Virus record (IMG/VR): IMGVR_UViG_3300004448_000085
Coordinates: 1-64,000 of that record
Origin: a virus
Strand: one strand, 5' to 3'
Length of the DNA: 64,000 nucleotides
A program made the translations under genes and the position numbers. Below, one piece after another: positions 7,323-15,982 of this stretch; position 1 is the first letter of the stretch; every line of letters starts with the position of its first letter. Below the pieces are notes generated by a model. The model was not told the origin of the DNA and ran no database searches. It saw only the letters and a list, made by a program, of their open reading frames with translations.

Positions 7323-8006
7323 ATGGCGGAGGGTAACCCAGTATCAAAACGGTCTTGCCCTTTGTGTCAGCACCCAAGTCGTGAAGACTTAGAGAAGGGA
7401 CTCCTTGATGGTGAAATCTCTTCTAAACAATTAGACAAAGACATGGGCTGGAGGCTGAACACAACAGACCGTCATTTTCGTAATCACATGGGTCAGTTCC
7501 ACATGGCTTCTAATCCTCAGTGCAAAGTTTGTGCTGATGTAGGTAGGGCTGATTTTGAGCGTCGTTATTTTGAAGATGGCTCTCAGTCAGAAACAATTGC
7601 TGAAGAACTTGGTATTGCTGAGTCATCTGTTTATCATCACATGAAACATCACTTTCAACCGTTAGTTCAAAGAAGTGCGGCTGCTGAGATTACATTAGTC
7701 GTAGGAGAAGAGGTTAATGCGCTCAGGTCAAATGTTGAACTCCTCAATGTTAAATTGTCTGAATTGCTCAATGAGGGTAGTGTCCATGAAGATGGGTTTG
7801 TTAGAGATGCGGTGTCACTGCACAAAGAAGTCAGAGAATCAATAAAGGACTTGTTAAAGATGAACGAACAGTGGAGTCCTACATCTGAAAACAGTCAAGT
7901 CAATAATACAATTAACATCCTCAAGGTTGAACTTGGTAAAGAAAGCCCTGACTCTTGGGCAAGGATTCGTAACTCTTTGTTAGAACATGCGGGTGACATA
8001 AATTGA
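7323..8006 (+). CDS. Tandem zinc/HTH DNA-binding protein, candidate small terminase subunit
   Basis: A 227-residue protein whose first 111 residues are two copies of one module. Copy 1 has C12, C15, H51 and H55; copy 2 has C67, C70, H106 and H110, so every ligand is offset by exactly 55 residues. Between the Cys and His pairs lies a helix-turn-helix-like segment (I-A-E-E-L-G-I-A-E-S-S-V in copy 2). The rest is helical, with a likely coiled coil at about 130-190. Two DNA-binding modules plus an oligomerising helical part, upstream of the large terminase, fit a small terminase that recognises viral DNA. A transcription regulator is the alternative. The next gene overlaps by TGATG. Confidence 0.72.
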   Translation: MAEGNPVSKRSCPLCQHPSREDLEKGLLDGEISSKQLDKDMGWRLNTTDRHFRNHMGQFHMASNPQCKVCADVGRADFERRYFEDGSQSETIAEELGIAESSVYHHMKHHFQPLVQRSAAAEITLVVGEEVNALRSNVELLNVKLSELLNEGSVHEDGFVRDAVSLHKEVRESIKDLLKMNEQWSPTSENSQVNNTINILKVELGKESPDSWARIRNSLLEHAGDIN

Positions 8007-8404
8007 TGCCAGTTCCTGTTCCTGATTTGCTACAAATGACCCATCCGGGTTATGCGCTGGTAGAGCGTGACTCGCCTGTATCAGCGTATAATGTTCCAAT
8101 CTATCTTGATTTTTGTCGTTGTATTACAATGAGATTTGAGCACTACGGTGAGTTAGAGATTACTCCACCTGACCTTTTCAAATTACTCACAAAGTCTTTT
8201 GAAACTGTTTTTGAAGATGATGACCCCGTTACATTTTTCCCAGCATATCATCTTATACCTCGTTTACTTGAAGAGTTTGAGCACACCATAAAAAATATGA
8301 CATCTGCATTTGAAGATAGTCCGAGAATTATGTTGTTCTATAGAAAAATAAGTCAAAAACTGCGACAGTGTTTTGAACATCATATACAGGGGGATAACAC
8401 ATGA
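8006..8404 (+). CDS. 132-residue hypothetical protein
   Basis: Not recognised. A small acidic alpha-helical protein with many aromatic residues (P-V-P-V-P-D start, later E-I-T-P-P-D-L-F-K-L-L and a C-terminal helix ending C-F-E-H-H). The ATG at 8006 shares bases with the upstream stop (TGATG), and its own end overlaps the next gene by ATGA, so the three are translationally coupled. Position between the putative small terminase and packaging-region proteins suggests a role in assembly or packaging. There are no membrane segments and no metal motif. Confidence 0.68.
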   Translation: MPVPVPDLLQMTHPGYALVERDSPVSAYNVPIYLDFCRCITMRFEHYGELEITPPDLFKLLTKSFETVFEDDDPVTFFPAYHLIPRLLEEFEHTIKNMTSAFEDSPRIMLFYRKISQKLRQCFEHHIQGDNT

Positions 8405-9909
8405 CGGGTGGTATGATGGGGCGAACCTCCGACACGAGGATATACAATCCTCGCTCCGAGTCCTCTGAAATGTTCAGGGCTAATCATGAAGATGAAAGGC
8501 CACCAAGCGGTATGGAGGATGGCCGAGACAAAGAAGCACGCAAAGATAAGCGTCAAGCCAAGAAAGAGGCTGAGGAAAAAGAGGATAAAAAAATCCGTCA
8601 CATCAAAGTCCGTTCACATCACCTTGGCCTTGACAGTGAAAAATCTATTGAGGATAAAGACGAGGTAGATGAAGAAGAAGAGAAGTTCAAACCTCGTGGT
8701 TCAGTTGATAACCCATCTGACCAAACTATGCCAAGCGGCACTGGTGGATTCATGACGAGCCTCGCTATGGGTGCTAAAGGGCCGGGTGCTGCTCGTGGTG
8801 AAATGATTCAGATGTCTGAGCCTATGCAAATGGCTAATCAGTTGTTGAAAGAAGTTACTCCTTACAACGAGTCGCCATTTCCTCATGGAGTTGCACCTTT
8901 AGAGGATGTTTCATGTCCTCATTGTGGGGATAAACTTGAAGGAACATATAGAGAACTTCATACTAACGACCCATTGGTTGAACTCTATTGTAGGACTTGT
9001 GATATTTACGATGATTCTTCTGTGGATAATTATAGTAGTAGTTCACTAAAGTTAAATCCACCAATTATCCAAAAAGGTGAACCAATGGACATCGCTTGGC
9101 AACTATTGAAATCAAAAAAAACGACTGCTAAACGCAGAAAAGAAGAAGGGTATTCAAAGTGGCGACCATCTACAGGACAATTTGAACGCCCAAAAGGAGG
9201 CGGTGACCCTCGTAACGCCACATCAAGGCGTGCAAAGAACATCAGTCGTAATCTCCCGTTAGGTAGAAAGACTGGACTCATGAGGCCGCATCTTTCAGTT
9301 GAGTTTTCTCACCGAGGTCTTGCGAGTAAACAACCAATGAGTAAAGACCCACAAAAATACGGTGCTTATCTTGCATCTCAAGAGGCTCGTAAACTACAAG
9401 GTGGTGTAAGAAGCACTACGACACCACACATGAGACACAGCCAACGCTCATTCATATCAGGTCAAACTGGTGGTGGTCGTTTGACAAACACTCTACAATA
9501 CCCTCGTGTCCCAAGACCACGACTACACGCAGTTCGTGCTCCAAGTATTCAACCACCTAAAATGAAGATGCCCCACTTAGCACGACCTAAGATGCCGGGT
9601 ATGGTGACAATGAGTGAAGATATTCCTCAACACAGTGATATTCTCAAAGCAGGTAATGCATATCAAGCAGCATTGATGCGAATTGCTCTCAAAGAGATTC
9701 GTGAATTGATGCGTGAAAAGAAAGACAAGGATAAGAAAACAAAGGGAAAGGGGAATCCTGATGTTGCTGGTGCTGCGAGTAGTCTACCAAATTACGAAGC
9801 AAATAATCCTAAGACAGCAACTCGCCCCGAAGGTGGCACTGAAGATGAAAACGACTCACGCCTTTGGGGATTAGCCCCCGGCGATATTGCGGGGAGTGGG
9901 CGGATTTGA
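8401..9909 (+). CDS. 502-residue charged protein with zinc ribbon and MDIAWQLLK motif
   Basis: Not recognised as a family. Order of elements: a Lys/Glu/Asp-rich coiled region (residues 35-100); a Gly-rich linker; a first motif copy E-P-M-Q-M-A-N-Q-L-L-K (bases 8818-8850); a zinc ribbon C-P-H-C-G...C-R-T-C (about residues 170-200); a second motif copy E-P-M-D-I-A-W-Q-L-L-K (9079-9111); then a basic, Arg/Lys/Pro-rich segment and a short lysine helix. The build of low-complexity linkers around short motifs suits a scaffold or DNA-associated virion protein. It starts by ATGA overlap and ends by TTGA overlap with the next gene. Confidence 0.7.
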   Translation: MTGGMMGRTSDTRIYNPRSESSEMFRANHEDERPPSGMEDGRDKEARKDKRQAKKEAEEKEDKKIRHIKVRSHHLGLDSEKSIEDKDEVDEEEEKFKPRGSVDNPSDQTMPSGTGGFMTSLAMGAKGPGAARGEMIQMSEPMQMANQLLKEVTPYNESPFPHGVAPLEDVSCPHCGDKLEGTYRELHTNDPLVELYCRTCDIYDDSSVDNYSSSSLKLNPPIIQKGEPMDIAWQLLKSKKTTAKRRKEEGYSKWRPSTGQFERPKGGGDPRNATSRRAKNISRNLPLGRKTGLMRPHLSVEFSHRGLASKQPMSKDPQKYGAYLASQEARKLQGGVRSTTTPHMRHSQRSFISGQTGGGRLTNTLQYPRVPRPRLHAVRAPSIQPPKMKMPHLARPKMPGMVTMSEDIPQHSDILKAGNAYQAALMRIALKEIRELMREKKDKDKKTKGKGNPDVAGAASSLPNYEANNPKTATRPEGGTEDENDSRLWGLAPGDIAGSGRI

Positions 9910-12245
9910 ATATCTTAGTTCGTAAGTCAATTATTCTCAAAGGTGACGGTGTATATGGTTACTACAACCATCACGAAACAGGACAACTTCAGCCTTTTCT
10001 AAAAACATCTCCTCCACCCGAAGCATTTCATCCTGACCCTAATGTTCCTGATGTCCCAGCATTCGCTCATTATGGTGCTGCGAAACCTCATCCTTCGGGT
10101 CATCCCGGTATGGGAGAGTTGATTCCCGGTAATTTTACAAAAGGTAAACACGGTGAACATGTTTACCTTGACGAAAATGGTGAGACTCATCATCACGGTA
10201 TTGACGGGGTTCTCCATTCTATTGGTGAAGCACTTGAGCGAAAGGGAATGCTTGGACAAAACCACCCACAGTTCGGTGAACTTACTCCACAAAACTTAGT
10301 TCAGCGTGCTATTGAAATGACAAACGCTGAGCATCAAGACAAAAGTGGTGCTCAAGACATTCCTGATGTAGATTCAATGAAGCATCGTAAGATTCGTGTC
10401 GCTGGATATGGTGGTCGTAAACCCACTTCTCGTGCTCATAATACTCACGATGGTGAATACATCACAGCATACACAAACCGACCTAATCGTAAAGAAAAAG
10501 TTGGTGCTATGATTGAATCCTATGGAGTTCCTTACAACCATAATTTACAAAAGATTCTCCTTGAAGGACTCGGACTTAGCGATATGGTGGGTGCTGAGTT
10601 CCTTGACAATCCACACATAGACATCGCAGACCTTCATCCTCGTGGTCGCCGTATCAGAGGTAGAGGTGGAGATGTTATCGGTATGAATAGTAGAGGCGAG
10701 TATACTCTACCTGACAGTCATATTAAGGGTGCTCCAAAAGGAGTAGGTCACGACGCAGCCCATACTGGAATCCAGTCTTGGGAGGTCATGAATCATACTC
10801 CTGATTTTATGCACATGATGCTTACTCGTCAGCAAACTGGTAATAGTGTAGCAAAAAATAACGCTGCGGTGCATATTACAGAGGCTTTGAAAGTTATTGA
10901 CCCTAACAAGATACCTGATGTTGAAGTCCCAATTAACACAACACCGGGAACTACTGGTAAACCTCAGTATACAATGATGAATCTCAGAACAGTGTTGAGA
11001 AGCGAAGGCATGAGGGGTAACATGATTAACGAATTAGCAAAAACCCCAGCGTTCAATATGCTTTTTGGTCGTAGTAACAGTGGGAGTGCCGCAAAACCCG
11101 GTGTTGGTAAGAGAGCGTTTCAACATATTCTTGATGCCTTCGGTGGAAAAGAAGGTGGAACTTCTTTCAGTGATTTAACAAGTCATACAGTAGCAGGTGA
11201 CCATTTAAGAACAGAAGATGGTATGAAAACCACAGAAGGTCATGGGACTCACAAAAGCGCTGCTGAGTTTTATGCAAAGGCTATGCTAAGCGGTGCTCAC
11301 GATGAGCATGATAGCGCATTACGAGCCTACATGCCAAAAGATGCTGAAGGTAACATTGATGCTGATGTTATCAAAAATATGGGGTTAAATCTCCCAAGTT
11401 ACGATACAGTAGAACAGCGAAGACAAGGCACTCAGGCTATTGCTGATTTAATTAGTGAGGCATTTGGTCATCAAACTCGCCGTCAGTTACCTGAAAAATT
11501 GCCAACTTCAGGATTAGCGTCTCGTAATGTCATAGGTTATCCTGAGCAAATTATTGAGCGTTTACCTGAACATATCCCATTCTACGATGATTTAGGATTA
11601 GCACCAGTTGAAAGAGCAGGTATCACTGCCCCTAAACCAACCGTCACTCCTTCTACAGAAAGACCCCCACAACCTCCACAACCCCCACTACCAGTTGCTG
11701 TCGCTCCCCCAGCAACTGAGGCACTACCTCCGCCTACACCCCAAAGGGGAGCACCTTCTTTCAGACCACAAAGCCCTGAGTTAGTTGCAGCAAGACAACA
11801 TGTTGGTCGTGCTGACCCAGCATCTTTGCGTCAAATCATGGATGCCGCTGGTGCAAGAGTCCCTCAAGGACAAGGTATGCAACTCAGTCCTCAAGAACAA
11901 CAGTATCAACAAACCATGGGTGACCCACGACAACAACTTCTCACTCAATACATGAAAGGACAAGCCCAAGAATTGTCCCCTATGGATAGAGTCATGAAAG
12001 CGATGGAGCAAATGCAAATGGATGACGCTCGTAGCGATTCAAAAATCATGAAGCACGCTCTACCTCGCCAAGTCAATATCGCTGACCTTCACGGAATCAA
12101 TCATCTCGCAAAGAGTATTGAACTCACACCTGTTGATGTTCGCTCAATCGCATACGCTACAGGAGACTGGGAGCGCATCGCAAAACGACTCAATGTTTCT
12201 ACAGATGTTGTCAAGGTCGTCAAAGTAAGCGTGGGTGGTGTCTGA
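9906..12245 (+). CDS. 779-residue His/Pro-rich hypothetical protein
   Basis: Not recognised. I chose the TTG at 9906, which overlaps the previous stop as TTGA, the same layout as at 1434; another in-frame TTG at 9864 would overlap more. The N-terminal 200 residues are unusually rich in His, Gly and Pro, followed by a Lys/Arg segment with R-G-R-R-I-R-G-R-G-G-D. A helical middle comes next, then a proline-rich linker (about residues 575-625, with repeats such as P-P-Q-P-P-Q-P-P-L-P) and a Gln-rich C-terminal helix ending in a helix-turn-helix-like tail (L-N-V-S-T-D-V-V-K-V-V-K). A virion-internal or packaging-associated protein is plausible by position only. Confidence 0.68.
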   Translation: MNILVRKSIILKGDGVYGYYNHHETGQLQPFLKTSPPPEAFHPDPNVPDVPAFAHYGAAKPHPSGHPGMGELIPGNFTKGKHGEHVYLDENGETHHHGIDGVLHSIGEALERKGMLGQNHPQFGELTPQNLVQRAIEMTNAEHQDKSGAQDIPDVDSMKHRKIRVAGYGGRKPTSRAHNTHDGEYITAYTNRPNRKEKVGAMIESYGVPYNHNLQKILLEGLGLSDMVGAEFLDNPHIDIADLHPRGRRIRGRGGDVIGMNSRGEYTLPDSHIKGAPKGVGHDAAHTGIQSWEVMNHTPDFMHMMLTRQQTGNSVAKNNAAVHITEALKVIDPNKIPDVEVPINTTPGTTGKPQYTMMNLRTVLRSEGMRGNMINELAKTPAFNMLFGRSNSGSAAKPGVGKRAFQHILDAFGGKEGGTSFSDLTSHTVAGDHLRTEDGMKTTEGHGTHKSAAEFYAKAMLSGAHDEHDSALRAYMPKDAEGNIDADVIKNMGLNLPSYDTVEQRRQGTQAIADLISEAFGHQTRRQLPEKLPTSGLASRNVIGYPEQIIERLPEHIPFYDDLGLAPVERAGITAPKPTVTPSTERPPQPPQPPLPVAVAPPATEALPPPTPQRGAPSFRPQSPELVAARQHVGRADPASLRQIMDAAGARVPQGQGMQLSPQEQQYQQTMGDPRQQLLTQYMKGQAQELSPMDRVMKAMEQMQMDDARSDSKIMKHALPRQVNIADLHGINHLAKSIELTPVDVRSIAYATGDWERIAKRLNVSTDVVKVVKVSVGGV

Positions 12246-13441
12246 TGGGTCAAGTCTATGTTATCCGTAAAGAGGCTGGTGTAGCGTTATCGCCCGGTGG
12301 TATTCAGCAAATATGGATGCCGGGTCAATCAAACGAACCTCAACGATTCGCTGGTGTTACTGGTGGTATCGGTAACTTACAACGACACCCAGTAACTAAT
12401 CAATACGAAGCAGCACCAATTATGAGTGAACCTGATGATAAAGGTAGACAGACCGAACTCGGTCATCGTGCAGGTGACATATACGGCGCAAGAGGTCTAA
12501 ACATTAACCCAAAGTTCAATCAAAATCTCTCTTTTGGCCCAGTAACTGCTGAACAAGCACCTATACACGAGGCTCAACAAAGAGTGTTTGACCGAAGTGC
12601 AAGGTATGGTCAAACAGGTGCTAATGTCGGGAGAGGACTTGCTGCTGGTATTGGTGTTTTAGCAGGTGCTGTGAATCTCGCAAACGCTGGTGCTCAAGGT
12701 CAAGATGCTATTACTGGTGGATTAGGTGCTGCTCAAATGGGTAGTATGGCTTACCAACAAGGTAAGAAACCATTAGCCGAAGCAGGGGGTGAAGTTGGAG
12801 CACAAGTTGGTGCTCGTAGTGTTGGTGTAACTAAACCTGAAGTTGCTTCACCGAACCCAGTTGCTGTAGCACCTCCTACTAACACTCATACTGAAGATGA
12901 AATGACAAACATGCGGTCAGGAAAAGAAGTCACAATGTCTACAGACAGGCATGGGAATCCAGTTCCGTTTACCAGCGAGGCCGCACGAAGAGGTGCTAAG
13001 CATAGAAGTGACCTAAACATAGGTAGGAATGTAGACCCCGATACAAACCAGTCACCAGTAGACCACATGGGTATGCCTACGGCAGTAGGAGTTGAAGAGA
13101 CAGGTATGGTAACTGGTGGTGGTGACCAATCTACATGGCCGACTGGTTCTCAACAAGGGGATGAACAAGCACAAGCAGCGGCTAATAAAGTTCAAGTCGC
13201 TCCAGCAACTACCAACACTTCTCAACAAACAGTGTCGCAAAGCGCCGCTGCAATCGCTGCTGAAACTGGTCAAGGACAGTTACCCGGAGCACCCGACCCC
13301 AATGCTAATTCCGCTGCGGCTGATGTGATTGCTGCAAACACAACTGCTGCTGAGGCTATGAGTGGTAAAAAGCCCAGTTCAACAGACCATTCTATAGTCA
13401 ATCAATCTTTCAATCCTATGCGATTCATCGGGGTGATTTGA
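12245..13441 (+). CDS. 398-residue Ala/Gly-rich hypothetical protein
   Basis: Not recognised. The start MGQVYVIRKE resembles the start of the protein at 1585. A Gly/Ala-rich segment at about residues 127-172 (G-R-G-L-A-A-G-I-G-V-L-A-G-A-V) has a glycine-zipper look and could pack against or insert into a membrane or a helical bundle. The C-terminal half is low-complexity Thr/Ser/Gln/Ala with many Pro and Asn, ending F-N-P-M-R-F-I-G-V-I. It lies immediately before the large terminase, and both of its ends overlap neighbours as TGATG. An internal virion or ejected protein is one option, by composition only. Confidence 0.66.
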   Translation: MGQVYVIRKEAGVALSPGGIQQIWMPGQSNEPQRFAGVTGGIGNLQRHPVTNQYEAAPIMSEPDDKGRQTELGHRAGDIYGARGLNINPKFNQNLSFGPVTAEQAPIHEAQQRVFDRSARYGQTGANVGRGLAAGIGVLAGAVNLANAGAQGQDAITGGLGAAQMGSMAYQQGKKPLAEAGGEVGAQVGARSVGVTKPEVASPNPVAVAPPTNTHTEDEMTNMRSGKEVTMSTDRHGNPVPFTSEAARRGAKHRSDLNIGRNVDPDTNQSPVDHMGMPTAVGVEETGMVTGGGDQSTWPTGSQQGDEQAQAAANKVQVAPATTNTSQQTVSQSAAAIAAETGQGQLPGAPDPNANSAAADVIAANTTAAEAMSGKKPSSTDHSIVNQSFNPMRFIGVI

Positions 13442-14925
13442 TGGCTAAGCGTGAAGATGAAGCACAGATGAAAGAACTCATCGTTGAAATGGACACGAAG
13501 ATGTCCAAGCGCTCTTTCAAGTATTTCTTTGAAACAGTGTTGGGTTTTGATTACGCAGGGCATCACGAATCTTGGAATGTAGGATTAGAAGATAACCGCT
13601 ACTACTGTGTTAAAGCAAGTCGTGACCACGGTAAGTCTGTTTTCTTTATGTCCTACGCTCTTTGGTTAGCGGCTTTCAAACCAAATACACACATTATGAT
13701 TTTCTCTCACTCTCTTGAACAAACGCTGGAACACATGCGTTTTATTCGTAACAACATAGACGGTGCTGCTTGTCTACAACATCTCAAACCCGGTGGTATA
13801 CCTTGGCGTAAAACCTACTTTGAGTTCACTAACGGTAGCCGTATCATGGCTAAGTCTGTCGGTGGAGCAACTCGTGGTTTCCACCCTGATGTTGTTGTAT
13901 GTGATGACATTTTATCAGGAACAACTGGTAGTGAACTTCAGCGTGCAGCCGATTGGTTCTATGGTGTTCTTCTACCTGTTCTCCACCACGAAGGAAAACT
14001 CATGATGGTGGGGACTCCGTTTAGTTACAACGATTTGTATGCTGAGTTAGAGAGAAAAGAAACATTTCAAGTGGAGACATATCCCGCTATCAACAAAGAA
14101 GGTAAACCTCTTTGGCCTGACCGTTGGAGTTTAGAGGCTTTGAACGACAGACGATTATCTATGCCAGCAATTCAATTTACTCGTGAGTATCTTTGTGAAC
14201 CAATCCACGATGTTGCGAGTATGTTCCCGATGACTATTCTTGAGAAGGCTCGTGACAGAGAACTCGTGCTTCTTGACCATGCTGAAAACGAATACGACGA
14301 TAACGGAGACTCTACTGGAATCTTCGGACATCACTTCATTGGATGGGACACTGCAATTGCGTCAGATAAGAATGCTGACTTTACTGCTATGACTGTTCTA
14401 CGACAACCACCCGATGATAATGTAAAACAAATTGTTGGGGTCGTGCATGAGCGTGGAATGAGTTCTGTTGCACAGAAAAGACAAATTATTCTTTTGAATC
14501 AAAGATTTCAACCTGACTTAATTGAACTTGAAGGTAACAACTTTCAGCGTATGTTTGCTATGGAGTTGAATGAAATGCGTGAAGATATTCCCATTAGAAC
14601 ATTCATGACAACTCGCACAAGAAAGGAAAGTATCTTCATGTCTTTACTCATGGCTTTTGAACAGGGGCATATCAAAACACCTTATGGTAACGAACAGAGT
14701 AGGATATTTACTCACAAGTTAGAAGAGGAGTTGAACAGATTTGGTATGCAGAAAAACGGGAGACTGGAAAGCGTGGGTGTGCATGATGACTTGGCTATGT
14801 CTCTTGCTTTGGCTAACTGGGCTACGAAAGAGTTCAGAGGTTCTATCGTCATGCTTGACGACATTCTCCCCGGCCTTGATAACATTATCACAGGCAAAGG
14901 AAACGGCGGGTGGATGATACCATGA
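13441..14925 (+). CDS. terL: Terminase large subunit (DNA packaging ATPase/nuclease)
   Basis: A 494-residue packaging motor protein. The ATPase half has a Walker A variant A-S-R-D-H-G-K-S (residues 59-66), a strand-Walker B V-V-V-C-D-D (151-156) and a coupling-type segment M-M-V-G-T-P. The nuclease half opens with F-I-G-W-D-T-A (D303 in the position of the RNase H-like first metal ligand), with later acidic residues in E-L-E-G-N-N-F and H-D-D-L-A. Length is normal for the family. It docks on the portal, pumps DNA into the prohead and cuts concatemers. The start is the ATG at 13441, overlapping the upstream stop (TGATG). A small gene and a metabolic gene separate it from the portal gene, which is unusual. 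Confidence 0.95.
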   Translation: MAKREDEAQMKELIVEMDTKMSKRSFKYFFETVLGFDYAGHHESWNVGLEDNRYYCVKASRDHGKSVFFMSYALWLAAFKPNTHIMIFSHSLEQTLEHMRFIRNNIDGAACLQHLKPGGIPWRKTYFEFTNGSRIMAKSVGGATRGFHPDVVVCDDILSGTTGSELQRAADWFYGVLLPVLHHEGKLMMVGTPFSYNDLYAELERKETFQVETYPAINKEGKPLWPDRWSLEALNDRRLSMPAIQFTREYLCEPIHDVASMFPMTILEKARDRELVLLDHAENEYDDNGDSTGIFGHHFIGWDTAIASDKNADFTAMTVLRQPPDDNVKQIVGVVHERGMSSVAQKRQIILLNQRFQPDLIELEGNNFQRMFAMELNEMREDIPIRTFMTTRTRKESIFMSLLMAFEQGHIKTPYGNEQSRIFTHKLEEELNRFGMQKNGRLESVGVHDDLAMSLALANWATKEFRGSIVMLDDILPGLDNIITGKGNGGWMIP

Positions 14926-15047
14926 AAGAAACAAAAATAGGCGGAAAGAAACACGGAATGGTTTTGGTTATCTCAGTAGGTAGAAAAGGAGACAAAGACC
15001 CAACTCGTGTTGCCGACCCCGATACTAAGAAAGGTGACAAGAAATGA
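14922..15047 (+). CDS. 41-residue basic peptide
   Basis: A very short frame placed between the large terminase and the HMG-CoA lyase-like gene, overlapping both by ATGA, which is the main evidence that it is translated. The sequence is Lys/Gly/Asp-rich with a short hydrophobic core (M-V-L-V-I-S-V-G) and no known motif. Function unknown; it may simply keep the ribosome chain coupled between the two larger genes. Confidence 0.5.
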   Translation: MKETKIGGKKHGMVLVISVGRKGDKDPTRVADPDTKKGDKK

Positions 15048-15958
15048 GCGATGTTTCAATCTATGAAGTCGGGCCTCGTGATGGATTACAGAATATCCAA
15101 GAACAAACCCCTACGACTGATAAGATTGATTTAATCCGTAAATTGCGTAACGCTGGACTTCAAGATATTGAGGTTACATCATTTGTCCATCCTAAACTTG
15201 TTCCTAACATGGCTGATGCTGAAGAAGTATTTACAGCAACAAAAGACATTGGTAACTTTAGTGTGTTAATCCCTAATCAAAAAGGATTTGACAGAGCAAA
15301 GGCAGTGGGTGCTGAAAAACTCAATGTTTTCTTTTCAGCATCTGAAATGTTTAATCAAGCCAACTTAGGTAAAAACATGGATGACATTGTGGCTGAATTA
15401 GATTCTATGTTACAAGAAACAGACACAAAAAATGTCAGGGCTTACATCTCTTGTGCATTTGGTGCTCCGAATGAAAAAGTGAATGAGCGTAAATTGTTAG
15501 AGGCTATTCAAGCAGCAGACCACATGGCTGATTCAGTGGTCTTATGTGACACAATAGGTATAGCCCATCCTTCTTCAGTTCATAGAACTCTTGAATTAAC
15601 AAGACACATTGATGCTGATATTGCTTTACATCTACATCATAGAAAAAACAAAAGAGACAACATGTTTCCAAACATTCAAACAGCGTTAGACTGGGGCGTT
15701 ACTCAGTTTGATGCAAGTATTGGTGGATTAGGAGGATGCCCCTTTGTAGCAGGTAGTGGGAGTAATCTTTCTACTAATGACATGGTGAGGTTCTTAGACA
15801 ACAATGATTACGAAACTGGATTGGTTGTCTCTGACTTAGATGTTATTGCTGATGCTTATGCTACTGAACATTTTACTCCTTACACTCCTTTTCGTTTGCG
15901 TGTTAGAAATAGAGTTGAAAAAATCTTACAAAGTAAGGCAATTAGCAGCAAGTGGTAA
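15044..15958 (+). CDS. HMG-CoA lyase-like enzyme (DRE-TIM metallolyase)
   Basis: A 304-residue TIM-barrel enzyme of the HMG-CoA lyase family, near the usual length of about 300. Seen: V-G-P-R-D-G-L-Q-N at the N-terminus (R12, D13 are catalytic-type residues), T-S-F-V-H-P-K, C-D-T-I-G-I-A-H-P, a metal-binding H-L-H (H196, H198), and the lyase signature G-G-L-G-G-C-P-F with the catalytic-type cysteine C232. The family cleaves 3-hydroxy-3-methylglutaryl-CoA to acetoacetate and acetyl-CoA (leucine breakdown, ketogenesis). One departure: the usual H-x-H-D-T is replaced by H-L-H-H-R. In a viral packaging operon this looks like an auxiliary metabolic gene; in an archaeal host HMG-CoA also feeds lipid synthesis, so it could redirect that pool (inference). 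Confidence 0.88.
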   Translation: MSDVSIYEVGPRDGLQNIQEQTPTTDKIDLIRKLRNAGLQDIEVTSFVHPKLVPNMADAEEVFTATKDIGNFSVLIPNQKGFDRAKAVGAEKLNVFFSASEMFNQANLGKNMDDIVAELDSMLQETDTKNVRAYISCAFGAPNEKVNERKLLEAIQAADHMADSVVLCDTIGIAHPSSVHRTLELTRHIDADIALHLHHRKNKRDNMFPNIQTALDWGVTQFDASIGGLGGCPFVAGSGSNLSTNDMVRFLDNNDYETGLVVSDLDVIADAYATEHFTPYTPFRLRVRNRVEKILQSKAISSKW

Positions 15959-15969
15959 ATAGGTCAATC

Positions 15970-15976
15970 AGGAGGT
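15970..15976 (+). promoter_or_regulatory. Strong ribosome binding site AGGAGGT
   Basis: AGGAGGT lies 6 bases before the ATG of the LAGLIDADG gene. It is the longest Shine-Dalgarno match I noticed in the window; most other genes use GAGG, GGTG or overlapping stops. It suggests that this gene is translated independently of its upstream neighbour. Confidence 0.6.
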
Positions 15977-15982
15977 CAAACT

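Noticed and set aside
15044-15958. Isopropylmalate or citramalate synthase
   Set aside because: The G-L-G-G-C-P-F cysteine loop and the T-S-F-V-H-P-K segment are those of HMG-CoA lyase; length also fits lyase rather than the longer synthases.
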